Assembly (NCBI GenBank): GCA_037976565.1
Contig: CP137674.1
Location: 32,395,047 to 32,459,046, forward strand
Direction of reading: 5' to 3'
DNA length: 64,000 bases
Origin: Mesocentrotus franciscanus
Taxonomy: Eukaryota; Echinodermata; Echinoidea; Camarodonta; Strongylocentrotidae
In this document: positions 49,976 through 62,400 of the stretch, in pieces
Layout: each line of letters opens with the position of its first letter
How positions within the stretch are numbered: the stretch's first letter is position 1
Program-made: the position numbers and the translations under genes
The notes under the pieces: generated by a model
What the model was told of the DNA's origin: nothing
Database searches by the model: none
What the model saw: only the letters and a program-made list of their open reading frames with translations

Positions 49976-50507
49976 CTTTAAAAGTTTGTCCAATCGTTTA
50001 TTCCTTGATTTATGTCATTTTACTTTTAGTACCAGTTCGGTATGTCGCTAGTAATGATTTGACTGCAGTGAGTCTCGACAGGTCAACACCATAAGTAAAC
50101 AACCAACAATAATTGAATGAAATGCAGTGATTCCAAAACCGTCTCCACTACGTCACATAAAAAGGGTCTTTGAATTTGATTTTTTTTTAATAACCTCGTA
50201 TCCACCCTTGAAGTACTTTTATTACGTTGATCTATTTTTGTTTGTAATGATGATTTATGTAAATTGTTGTGATAGCAATTATTATCAAGTGTTGCTCTTG
50301 GAAATTGTGGACAAGTTTGGATATAATAACAGGTACAAAGTGTCCTCAATGATGAGCAAAGTAATTTTTATTGGACAACAGTTTTAGGTGATATATTCCG
50401 ATATTTGTAAAATACATTGGAACCTGTCGTTATGCTGGGCAATGGTTTACTTAGAAGAGTGAATGATATTTGCACGTTAAAAACTTTGCCTGTCCTTGCA
50501 CGTTCAA
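47583..50507. other. No gene seen
   Basis: 48640-48990 is G-rich with GGGGGA/GGAGG runs on the plus strand. CT tract at 49941-49974 and a CRE palindrome at 49523-49530. Confidence 0.6.
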
Positions 50508-50580
50508 ATAAATGTAAGAGACGTCCGAGATGTATTAAGCGCTATATAAAAGCTGAATATTATTAGTATTATTATTTATT
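50508..50580 (+). mobile_element. SINE 3' end with ATT-rich tail
   Basis: TATTAAGCGCTATATAAAAGC followed by ATT-rich DNA matches the SINE tail signature. Upstream sequence is not clearly SINE, so the copy is short. Confidence 0.6.
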
Positions 50581-50667
50581 TGTCATGTTTTTATATTGGC
50601 ATTCCTACGAATAACCCGCTTCACAACATCATTAACATCATAATCATCATCAACAACAACAAAAACA

Positions 50668-50674
50668 TCTGCTG

Positions 50675-50732
<58 letters not shown>

Positions 50733-50915
50733 CGTACTACTAGTACTACTATTACTACTACTACTACCGTACTACTAGTACTACTATTACTACTACTACT
50801 ATCGTACTACTAGTACTACTATTACTACTACTAGTCTACTACTACTATTACTACTACTACTACTACTACCGTACTACTAGTACTACTATTACTACTACTA
50901 CTACTACTACTACTG

Positions 50916-50946
<31 letters not shown>

Positions 50947-50979
50947 CGTACTACTAGTACTACTATTACTACTACTAGT

Positions 50980-51046
<67 letters not shown>

Positions 51047-51082
51047 CACCACCACCACCACCACCACCACCACCACTACTAC
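50668..51082 (+). repeat. (ACT)n array with a 35-bp higher-order unit
   Basis: Within ACT repeats the block CCGTACTACTAGTACTACTA + TTACTACTACT starts at 50731, 50766, 50801, 50868 and 50945. The first spacings are exactly 35 bp, so units were copied as a block. The 3' end is a pure (ACC)n run at about 51034-51075. Confidence 0.95.
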
Positions 51083-54000
51083 CTAAGAATCACCCATATA
51101 ACCTTTTATACTCTTATATATTATTGAGCTCATTTTGCGAGTCAAATCGGAATCAAATTTGATTATATCAGCCAACCTTGATGGCATCCCATAATGCAGT
51201 ATTGATAGTTGATGATCCAGCAGTATTTTTCTAACATTTTATTTCCTGCAATGGTATTCATACAATTCAATGTCCATTGTTTGCTCCAACAATAGAAGTC
51301 TACGCTACTTCCCAACTGTACGTGAAAAAATGTAAATATAATATCTTTTTCCCACCATGTAGAAAAGGTTTGTGAAAAAATAAAAGCTGTACCTAGACAA
51401 TAATCAAACGAATGCTTTTTCAAATTCATCAATATTGGGAAGGTCTAATTCTTGAATAATCTAAATTTTACTCCCTTTTTCTCGATTTTGCTTCTGTGAA
51501 TGCCCTCGTCTATATATACCAAGGCCATGGCAAAAAAATAATTCATCATTCTAATTCCTATTTTTAGCTGAAAAGGGGAGGATATTTATAACAACCCTGA
51601 TGGCCTTGTGCTTCTAAATAGATCGAGGTAGTATTCACTCATCCTATTTCTGTGAATGAGATCAATTATAAAATGACCACGACAGTATCTCTAGTAATTA
51701 CTGTCCATTTGGGGATTTTTCTCCACGGGCCGCTCGATATTTTGGCTTGGGGACCGGTCGATTTATGGTCTGAGGGCCGGTAGTGTGGGTCGGTCTTATC
51801 GTAATTCCCCAACCCAAAATTCGGTCCAAGTCCGCCTCTGAGAATGCCCTTATACAATGTTTATACTTGATACAAGCATGTAGGCCTACATATCACATGG
51901 AGATGCAGCTTGAAGCCTTGAACTATACAGAACCGTTGACAGACCACCTTTTGAAAAGCCTCAATTTTTGACTAAATCTAGACAAGTTTATTGCCATGCT
52001 CGCAATATCAAAAACCCGTCAACCTTCCCATTGGGTTCAATGGTCAAGATTAATTAAAACACATCATCACAGCCGATGGTTATATTGTGATAGCTTTAAA
52101 GATTAACAAGTAAGAGTTACAATATATACAAATGTATAATTGCAATGGATATAGAATGAAGAAATTGAAATAAAAGAGAAATACAATTTAACCTCCAAAT
52201 GTAAATATGCTTCTGACATTTCATTTAGTTGAATTATAAATATCCAGGATACAGACAATATATAACAGATTGATAATAACCTTGAAATAGTTGGATACTT
52301 CTGATATAAAAAAGTGACCATATTGTCATGAAGATATCATTGTTAACTGAAAACATTACACACCAACCAAACCCAAAGGCAGACAGTCTTCGGGTAGGTA
52401 CACGCTTAGACCAGGGATATGTGACTTTAGGGTTTACACGTACACAAGTCATCAGACTCAATCTATGGTGTCTTTCAGAATATGGGATGAAAATTTAATC
52501 CTTATTGTTTATAAGCTTGAAATGATAATAAACTAACCAAAAATATGCAATTTAAACGGTAAGGTGTGTATGTTTACGCATTCCCATTTTTTAGTTAACA
52601 ACACTGTTTTTCCTTCCCATTTCCCCCAATTCTGAACATATGGTGCTATGCATCATGCATGATTGGTTATCTCCGGTTATTAAGCAAATAAAATAGTAGA
52701 TGGCATTCACAAAAAAATGTCTCCAGTTCATTTTCAGTCAATTGACGCACTTGAACAATTAAAGAGGAAATACATGCATGCCTTGGTATGCAGATAATAA
52801 TGTGATGGTATGCAGGCATATATACGATTATGCTTTTATGATCGGGAAAATTAGATCAAAACAAATTTAGGACCACTATGTTACATTATTTTAATGGGCG
52901 TATAAATTATTACATAATGTATGTGCATGCTTTTATACAATGCATGCTTTTCACACTCGCTGGTAAAATCGAATGTGATACGAAGTGGACTGAGCAAAAT
53001 ATTGCGAGTGAGAAACGAGTAAAACGTAACCTAACCATGCTACTCCATAAATAAATATTAATCTAATACCATCTCTTCGGCCCAGAATAACGGTTTGAAA
53101 CACGTTATAGTTGGTATGCATGTTGGTAGTATGATTGACCTTTGACCGCGGTACATAGCTTGGAAAATCCCTGACATTCGGACATCTGCCCCTTCTTTAT
53201 GAGCTTTCCCTCCCGTAAACAAACAATTCTTATCGATCCGATATCCGTACTACATGCACACGGCTGTTTGAAAACTGTATAAAATCAATACATCAGGATA
53301 GACACAACAGCCTTTGCATCGTTCGATTTTAGTTCTGTAATGGGAGGGGGGTCGGGTTATGGTATGATGTCTGATAGCGTGCCATGTAAGTCACGCTCCA
53401 GATACACAGAAACATAATAACCAGTGGGATTACATGATACATGTATATTTCTACATCGAATGTTTTGTTATTGTAAATGTGTATGGGAGGGAGGGGCATC
53501 AGAAATTGCAACCGCCCCCGCGATGCGGAATGCATGTCGATTTTTGTTACACATTTCTTTGTTTTGTCTATCTGACAATATGATAATGCTCAGTTACAAA
53601 CCGGATAGTGATGAACCTGCAAAACAGACATTCCATATTTATTTATCAACATTATCAATGTCAATATTTATGTTTTTAATTCATAGTAGGAGACCAAGAA
53701 ATATCTTTGTTCGAGTGAAACAAACAGGGGTTATTATTATTGTTATTGTTATTGTTATTGTTATTGTTATTGTGGTTATTGTTAGAAAAATAGACATGTT
53801 CACAAGTCTCTTTGGGGCCAGACGAGTATTAACTCATTTCGTTTCTTTTTTTACACAAAGTTAAAACCCTTCCGACTCGGAGCAGAATATCATTATTACT
53901 TCTTTACTACATTACATCAATAATAATAATAATTCTTAGTAGAAATATCTCTGCTTGAGTAAAACAAACTAAATGGTCAATGTGACCACCTCTTCATATA

Positions 54001-54330
54001 AAAGAGATGCGATTGGAATTGTTTCCATCCATGAGATGAATAACTATGTTGCTTTTATGTAGATGAGTTGAAAGGTATGCATGCAATCTACTAAATGCGT
54101 GTGAGTAATCGTATGCATAGTACGATTACTAATAGCTATAATTCCTCTCTATCTGATAGACTCTGACTAAAGTATCGGAGAATACCATATTAGTATTCAA
54201 GGTTGTTAGTCATCAGCGAGATGGCCTGATGTTTTAATTAGTGTGCTTAAGTTCAACTCTCATCGGATCATTCTTATTCCCACTCTCCCAGTGAGCTAGA
54301 TGTCGGAAGTGATGTCAGTTGTTGGATGAG
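51083..54330. other. No gene seen
   Basis: 51720-51835 reads on the minus strand from CAGAGGCGGACTTGG and has GGCCGG/GACCGG words, a style seen at ends of hAT-like elements, but only one end is visible. The rest is unique-looking apart from the TTATTG repeat. Confidence 0.5.
53731..53772 (+). repeat. (TTATTG)n hexamer repeat
   Basis: About six TTATTG units near-perfect in tandem; the hydrophobic IVIVIV ORF across it is a by-product. Confidence 0.93.
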
Positions 54331-54455
54331 GTGTGATGGCTCAGCCAATGCGCTCGCACCCTTTTGGTAAGCCATTTATCCTCATTAACACGTCCCTCGG
54401 AGAGGATTTAAAGCCGTCGGTCCCCTGGTTGCTTACTTCAAGCATTCTTAGCATT
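54331..54455 (+). mobile_element. Second SINE family copy, box-A-like head
   Basis: GATGGCTCAGCCAATGCGCTC resembles a tRNA box A region. It is followed by a body GTCCCTCGGAGAGGATTTAA, AGCCGTCGGTCC and TTGCTTACTTCAAGCA. The body recurs on the minus strand at 43735-43855 and 24198-24251. No clean box B is seen. Confidence 0.65.
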
Positions 54456-54639
54456 CATGGGAAACAATCATCGAACATGATTGGAAGTTAGGAACGCGAT
54501 TGCACAGGAACACATCGTAAGGAAAACGTGAAAAGAACATTAATATTGGATACTGTTTTATATCATTCTCTCAGTGTGCCCATCTCTGTCAGCAGAAATG
54601 TATAACGGATTGGAACATAATAAAGATGAATAGATAGGA

Positions 54640-54688
54640 AAGAGAGAGAGAGAGAAGGGGGAGAGAGAGAGAGAGAGAGAGAGGGAGG

Positions 54689-54716
<28 letters not shown>
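54640..54716 (+). repeat. (GA)n tract
   Basis: GA with GGGG and GGGAGGG interruptions, followed by a ten-base G run at about 54725. Confidence 0.95.
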
Positions 54717-54719
<3 letters not shown>

Positions 54720-57220
54720 AAAGGGGGGGGGGGCAGTGGGGTTAAGACATTGTGTGACGTTGACAAGAGTAACTAAAATAATAAGGGATCTAAAGTAAAT
54801 ACCCATCCGTTGCATTCAAATTCATTCTCTCCGAATCGTACAAATAAAACATCACAGCCAACATGAGAGGAACCGGAAGGTTTATGAGTTATCAGAGAAG
54901 GTGTAACCATAATAGCCACAGTACAAAGAAATCATACCATGATATCCTGTGGCATCAGTAATCAATGATGACCATGTTTGTTTTTAAGATTTACACCGTG
55001 TAAGTCACTGAAGAAGAATGTTACATAACCTCGTCTCGATGTACATAGTAACCTTTATTTCCGTTTTTATCTTTTCTTTGTTTTGTTCTATTGAGATTCA
55101 TATGTTTTACCATCGGTCAGTGACACTGGATTTCATATCGATTGGAGGAGTAACCGTTTTGTAATACATCAGTTTACAAAAACTGGAATTGAGCCAAATT
55201 AGTGACTGCAGCAGTCGCTAATTAGTGGTGGTCTGATTTTGGTTCTTTTAACATTTCGAGCTGATTTTATATAATTTGAGTATTATAATGCATACAAATA
55301 TATCATATGCTTGTTTTTATTTTTATTTATTATAATTTTGTCTTCTTCTGTAGATAAATATATATGATTTTCTGTGTGTAAATTTGTTATTTAATATGTA
55401 TTTTATTTTTCTGATTTACATAATTATTATGATGTATGTGCTTTTATTCATGCACAGAATAGCAATTTGCTGAAGTAAGTGTCACCGGGTTGTAATAAAT
55501 AATATGAAATGAAATGAAATTGGCGAGTGATTGTATCATTTGTATGGCTATCTTAAACTACTTAGATTTGATATTGAAGAAAGATAAAATGAGGCAACAA
55601 TTTGTCTTGTCAAAAATTCACTTCCCTAGACAAAAGCCCATCATAAAATCTCTTTGTGCCTATATAATATAGATTATGGGTTTTTTGAAATGTAGATGTA
55701 TTGGAAATTTCTACAACTTCTTGGCCATAAAAGCTAAGGAACAATATAAATAGTACCAGAAAAACATGTCTTCATAAATATTAAAAAGATGGAAGCATGT
55801 ATTTGATACACTTTGCAAGCTTGTTATTATCGTCATTATTATTATTATCATTATCATTATTATAATTGTTATTATCATTATTATTGATTCATTTCTACCC
55901 CCTCTTAAATTAGATTCCCACGGGGTGCGGGTGGGGAGGGGGAGAATCCTAACCGTATATTTTGAAATTATGTAATTGATGCAGGCCCATTGGTCACTGT
56001 TTTAAAGCTTCGCAGGAAGATAAAGGAACGAGGCAGGCCTTTCTCGTATTGTCTATAGCGTGGAATGTCCCCTGTCTATAGACATACCATATATACGACA
56101 AGAACAAAAGACCCTCATCTCCCCATCTCATGAATATAACGGTCACCCCCTTTTGTTCATAATGTCTCGCCTTGGAATGCGCCGGTGTACATCTTTAGTA
56201 CCGCATACTTTCCTCGTACGAGAAAGAACTTCCGAATTTCATCCAATCAATATTCGGAGCTATCGACTAGAACAGCGTCGTCTGGCACGGTGCCATCGAA
56301 ATTGCGCACAAAGAATTCCCGCCGAATTTTTGTGGTTTCTCGCCCTACCGCCTCTGCCCTGGTATGCATGTAGACCACACCATGCGAGCTGCGCAAATCA
56401 TTTTAAGTTTTTTGTTATATCACAGATGAAAACGAAACCAAAATACAACACATTGTACTATGCATTATGTGAACGGAATTGAAATAAGTAATCAATTATC
56501 AGAAAAAGAAGTAACGTATGTGATATAGGTTCATGGAGAGAGAGAGAGAGAAATATGTAGTAATAGTGATATACATGTAAATGCGTCATGTTCAAGTTTA
56601 CTGCATTTCTTTGCAGGAAAAAAAACACTTTCATAACATTAAGGAAGTGTATGATTACCTAACTACCGGCAAAGCCAACTTAATGTATGCATGGAAAGTG
56701 CTAGTCATTGATTACGAACCAAGCTATATTTAGGCGTTTTTAATACTACATCTACCTGGCTGTGTCTGTGTACACGAGTCAAGTGTTTGCATCTATGAAT
56801 GACTGAACAGCCATTGACGTCAATGCATGGATAAATCCTATCGTAAGATGGCGCTAGATAACTCAAAACGTAGTCGGTTGAGCCATGACCCGAAGCTCAA
56901 ATTATATACCGACGTCATCATTCTCTCCTCGTATTCTGACCCTAAACACTATAGGCACAATTTAAAAAAGTGAGTACGTTTTAAGTCCCACATCAGCAAA
57001 TAGAACAGATAAAGATATACCTGGTGAATCAACATTTAAACAAAGGGGGATGTGTCCATTCATAAAACAAAATTATAGATATCAGTCTTTGAACCAGTAA
57101 CACATGATTTTGTGCACTTTGAGTCTCGTGTGAGCAAATAGTGATATCATTATCATCACGATCTGTCGATCTCAGCATTCCTACAAGTGCGAATCATCCA
57201 GGGAGGTATCTTGCTATATT
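54717..57220. other. No gene seen
   Basis: Holds a 27-bp near-palindrome at 55197-55223 and ATT/ATC-rich DNA at 55825-55885. A 140-codon plus ORF at 56060-56482 lies in relatively CpG-rich sequence but has no domain signature. A CRE palindrome is at 56815-56822. Confidence 0.55.
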
Positions 57221-57366
57221 TTCTTCTTCTTCTTCTTCTTCTTCTTCTTCTTCTTCTTCTTCTTCTTCTTCTTCTTCTTCTTCTTCTTCTTCTTCTTCTT
57301 CTTCTTCTTCTTCTTCTTCTTCTTCTTCTTCTTCTTCTTCTTCTTCTTCTTCTCCTTCTCCTCCTC
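57221..57366 (+). repeat. (TTC)n microsatellite, about 44 units
   Basis: Uninterrupted TTC from 57221 to about 57352, then TCC variants. Polyserine, polyleucine and polyarginine ORFs over it are repeat by-products. Confidence 0.97.
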
Positions 57367-57701
57367 TTTTGATTTGGTTTGTTTTCTTTCTCTAAACTTC
57401 CACTCGTTTTTTTCATGTTTAATAGTGTAAGTTAGCGTTTTATTTCGAAAGCTTTAATTAGAGCTTTGGTTACATAACATGATTCGAACTTTGTATGATT
57501 TCATATCAACAAGCGTTCATTTTTACCTCCCCCTCCCCCCCCACCCACACACACATCTAGCAATACACCCCCATAGTACTATACTGTCAACCCTTAGTAT
57601 ATTGAGTAGCATTGGAGGGGTTAACTATTTAATGTAAAGGTATGATAGATATTGGTACCGGGAAGCGAAGGGGTAAAACTAATAGAAGTAGCAAATGAAA
57701 T

Positions 57702-57990
57702 GGGTGTTGTGGTCGAGTGGATACGTCGCCGGACTGTCGATCACAAGGTCCGCGGTTCGAGTCCCGCCGCTGCACTAATGTCCTTTGGCAAGACATTGAT
57801 CTACATTTGCCACACTCCACCCAGGTGAAGTAAATGGGTACCTGGTAGGAATTTATTCCTTGAAACGCAGCGCGCGTAACAGCTGCACTGCTAAAGCCAG
57901 GGTAATTATGCTGCATTATTGTAGAGCGCTTAGAGACTTCTGATAAAGTAAGTGTTAGGCGCTATATAAGCACTGTAATTATTATTATTA
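57702..57990 (+). mobile_element. tRNA-derived SINE, near full length
   Basis: The head is tRNA-like: box A TGGTCGAGTGG at 57710-57720 and a perfect box B GGTTCGAGTCC at 57754-57764, so internal RNA polymerase III promoter elements are intact. A central block TTGGCAAGACATTGATCTAC follows at 57785. The 3' end reads GGCGCTATATAAGCACTG and then (ATT)n. The same 3' end recurs alone at about 21.1, 23.8, 47.3 and 50.5 kb, as expected for 5'-truncated copies. No clear target duplication was found. A 95-codon minus-strand ORF over it is a by-product. Confidence 0.9.
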
Positions 57991-59353
57991 TGATCGTCTT
58001 TGATAAGTGGAAGCATATCTTTATTAAAACAAAACTAACGATGCTCAAATGTCTTTTTGTTTGGATGGGGTATACTATCTTAAGGTGTCCCACTTTTAAT
58101 TAGAAACCTGAAAAAATGTAATACAACAAAATTACTGAAGAATGATGATGATCATCTAATGTTATTGATTTGTGTAAACTGGATTAAAAAAAAAAAAAAT
58201 CATAATTCATTCAGTGGCTGCAATCTAATTAATACAAATCATTAATAAAAATAGAAGGCGACGAGAAAAGCCGGGTTGGAAGCAACAGAGAAATCAGCAA
58301 TTTTTAAATTTTATTTATAGTCTGTGATTTCACTGTAAAAGAATATTATATATTATAATAATGAAAATAATAATAATTATAATAATTATAACAATAATTG
58401 TTGGGTTTATATATAACGCCTTTTCCTGAGCCGGATACAAGACATTGTTTCTGAGTCTATCAACAATAACAACAACAAAATTGTAGAGATTTAGATGTTT
58501 TTGAATAAGTCCAGTGGAGTAGGCCTAATATTTCTTATTTTACAGATATAATGTAACTTTAAAATGTAATTACAATAGGTTATATCAAGAAAGGGTGTCA
58601 TTTAAGTCGATGGGGGTGACCGAGTATACATAGCCGCCTGTAGGCTTAATTGATTAATTGAAATCCTTGAAAGTATCATCATTTTTATACTTAAAATTGT
58701 CAACCATACTAATCCTAATATTCTAAATCAAGATCTTACCCGTATTTGGTATTTAAGTGGGCGATTCTATCACCTTATCACTATTTACACTTGCCGCCCA
58801 TGGACTGTGCCTATATTGCTCTCAAAGATTCCAGTGTTTAACTGTAAATATTTGATTTACCTTTTTCTAGATAGCGACGGAAGGAGAAAGGCAAATATAT
58901 CCTTACTTTGTTTTGTGAAGCACGGGTTTAGCGTTTCTTTCATCTTTCATTCTTTGCCCATCTATTCTTTCTATCATCTCTCTCTCTCTCTCTCTCGCCC
59001 TCCTCACTCTCATTTCAGTCTCTCTTGCTTCGTATCTCTGTAACTTATTTCCCTCTCAATACTCTCTCGATCCAGCATAGCTTACTAATCGGACCACCAC
59101 TAAAGGGAATCCGACACAAGAGGGCGACATTCTTCTTCATCTCCATTGCTACTGTAATTTTCAGCATGGCGGGTCCATGGTTTGAGACATGAAATGCTGC
59201 TGCTGCTGATTTACTGCCCCCTCCCATTTTTCCAGTGTATATGAATAAATACATAAATATATGTAATATATGTAAATATATATGTTATGAGAAGGGTACA
59301 GTACGATTACCTTAAATAACAGACTACTTCTCAACCTCGTGATGATGCCATCG
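57991..59353. other. No gene seen
   Basis: AT-rich with AAT-rich DNA at 58340-58400 and a CT tract at 58976-58996. Confidence 0.6.
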
Positions 59354-59366
59354 TCATCATAATCAT

Positions 59367-59398
<32 letters not shown>

Positions 59399-59400
59399 CC
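59354..59400 (+). repeat. (ATC)n microsatellite
   Basis: CATCAT repeats, about 13 units in the pure part. It is the last sizeable SSR before the repeat-poor right end. Confidence 0.93.
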
Positions 59401-59459
59401 ATCAAAATCATTACTAGATCACCAAATAATATTATAAATACAGTCAAAGTATGTTTTGA

Positions 59460-62400
59460 TGGTTGTACATACTATATAAGTGACATTTAATTTTGATGCA
59501 AAAACAAGAAAGTAGAAAATGTCTACATGAAGGAAAAATGAGAAATATTATAAAACATTGCAGGGTGAAAAGTTGCATAGAAAAACTTGAACATAATGTG
59601 ATCAAACACACACCATGAATAAATCCTTTCATCCCCTAAAAAGGCCACAATATGAGAAACAGAACGCAGCACAAGATGAACAAAGGAAAAGACAAAGTAT
59701 AATTTACTACAAACACTATAATCATTGACTTGGTGAATCTACATAGTTACTTTCCATATCATACACCACCCATAAGACTCAAGTTACTGCAACTGTGGCA
59801 GACTCCAAAACTTGCTCTATCACATAAGTGATTGAAAATGAAGCTTTTAGAATACTAAAAGGGTTTTCAGCTGTAATTCTCGTGAAAATGGAACAAAAAC
59901 AAGTTGACTACAAAACCAACTGACTACATAGCTGATTAATCAACACAATGCAAGTCCTATACATGAATATACATGTAGCATGATAATAGAATACAAGGCC
60001 GGATTTTGGTTTTCGTTTATCAAATTGATACACGACAAGAATACTGTTTAGTATTGTAACAAAAAAACGAGTAGAATAGAAATTCTCTGCAGCATTTTAA
60101 TAAAGGCTGTTGTGATGATTAAACAAAAAAGATGTAACAAAAAATAATTATCTCTACATTACTCAACCATGTTCATGACAAATTTAAACTTCAGAAATAA
60201 CCCTCCAACAATGAATACATTTTACACTGCTTTCAACAGAAATACTTTAACGAAGATGAGATGGAATTATGCATTGTTTAAACAAAATTACAAAGAAAAT
60301 TTGTTTGTTTTATCACCAATTTTCTTCAAAACAGTGTAATCCAGAGATGAATAAATCATATAGTTTGTCACAAATAGAGGGCATTTATGAAATAAGTTTC
60401 CCTGTATATTGAGTAGAGTAGCTGTGTGGGTATTCAGATCTAACCCCAAAACTTCAAATCCTGCTTGTTTATTATGACTGTCAGGAAGCCACTTGATGAT
60501 ATTGGCTGCTTAGTGCCCAAATAGCATTGACTCATATACTTTACACAGTGGCAACACCCTTCTGGTTCTCAACGGATGATATCTCATATGTTTTGACTCA
60601 TCATAAGACACTTATATCATGGTCTTTGAGGTTCTTGCACAATCGAAATGAATATTGGTTATTATTACAAACTTTGTTTAAAGTTGACATGACCTAGTAG
60701 TCAGAATGTGCACTTAAAATGTAGAATGCTACCTTTTTAATCTGGACAAAGTTGTTTCATGTTTGGTCAGAACATGCCACGTTCCATATCAAGATAATGT
60801 GGACTGGACTTCATGAATTTTTATAAAATGCAAATCATCTTCTTATTATAATACCTCTGATACCTATGTCTTACTTGTTAGTAGCTAAACAGCACGTAAG
60901 ACAGCTGAAAACATTTAGCTTTACAATACAGCAGCCATTATAGCACAAATAACATAATCATGAAAAGCAAATTCTTCTCATGTTTTGCATATCAATAAAT
61001 AACATGTAAAAAAACAGTGACTTCTCTTTTCCCAAATGTTAACTTCCTTGTATGCATGGTAGTGTCACCCTTCATACACCCTATAGCTATATCACATATT
61101 ATATATAGATAATTTTGTTATATATTTATATATTCATATATTTTTATTTGGAGGTGTGTACACATTGATGCAAAATGCTGTTTTATACAAATATTATATA
61201 CATATTTTATGTACAGCTTAGGTTAATAGATGCTTTTTGTATCACATATTCTCATTTTCATTAAATGGCCAATCACATTCCGTCATTCAGGATAAAGATT
61301 ATTGATCCCCCCAAAAGTGATTTTAATTTTTTCAGCAGCTAATCCCCTATATTAAACATCTACATTCTCTTCTTTCAAATTATAGTTGAGCAATAATCAT
61401 TTATAATTGTAATTATTAAGTTCTAAGACAATATTTATACAGAGAATATGCTGAACAAATGTTGCTTTAGGGTTGTATTAAATAACTGTAAATATAAGAA
61501 ATTATAAATTCAAATGATACACAAAATCGATTTAGAAATATGCAATGCTGGTGTGAAAATACAATTAAACAATAGCAAATAGTACTCAAATTCATCATCA
61601 TAGACATGTATGTTTTGCATGTTGTCAATACATTTAAAACTGTGTGACTTTCGCACTAATGAACATGCAATATTTTTAAATATTTGATCAATATAAGATG
61701 CTGATAGTAAGAATTTTGTGAGATGTCCTTTCCTTACTCATCTTCGAAACCAGTATACAGTATTCTTATAGATCCTCTTAATCCATTGCTAAGGAAAATG
61801 ATAGCAAAACAACATCTTGTATATCACCCCAATGATATCATAATGCAGTGTCTTCATTAAAAGACAAACCCCAAAACAATCATTTCTTGAGCACCAAATT
61901 GTATAAAATACTGACAAATCGAACAATTTCCTCAACCCCCTCACACACACCTACACGTATTCAAACAAGTAAACATAATTAGAAGCATCATATCTCTATC
62001 GTTAAATTAATAATTGTGATGTCATTAGAGGCCCCCGGTATGTCATAAGTTCATGTGTATATATTTATTACTCATGACTCTTCAGTTACACGTAGTTGTA
62101 AAAAGGCATAGTGTACTACCTTGGTAAGAAGAGAATATCTATAACATCAGATTCATATCACTGAATGATTCCATGTATCTATCTACTGAGAACACTGAGG
62201 GAGTTACACTCTATTGAAAGTGATATGAGTTAACAGCCCTATGGTTCTCAACATGCATGGACTGACCAGTGAAAGCAGAGAGTAAGCTATTAATGTAAAC
62301 AACAAACAGCAGTGGACCTAATGTTGAACCCTGTGGTACCCCAATCTCTGAATCTCTGGTAATCTCTGTTACTGAATCTCTGGTATTCTCATATTTGTGT

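Noticed and set aside
50668..51082. CRISPR-like array with regular 35-bp spacing
   Set aside because: The repeated blocks are all ACT microsatellite, no unique spacers exist, and the DNA is eukaryotic.
51716..51850. hAT-like transposon end (CAGAGGCGGACTTGG on the minus strand)
   Set aside because: Only one end is visible and no target duplication was found, so it is not called as an element.
56060..56482. 140-codon plus ORF in relatively CpG-rich DNA
   Set aside because: Composition is mildly suggestive, but there is no recognisable motif or paired splice site; conservation would be needed.
57141..57416. Poly-Ser and poly-Arg ORFs
   Set aside because: Both strands of the (TTC)n array; no flanking domain.
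57702..57775. A genuine tRNA gene
   Set aside because: Boxes A and B are good, but the sequence continues into a SINE body and (ATT)n tail and no proper acceptor stem was found.
57629..57916. 95-codon minus-strand ORF
   Set aside because: Lies over the SINE; no protein family resemblance.
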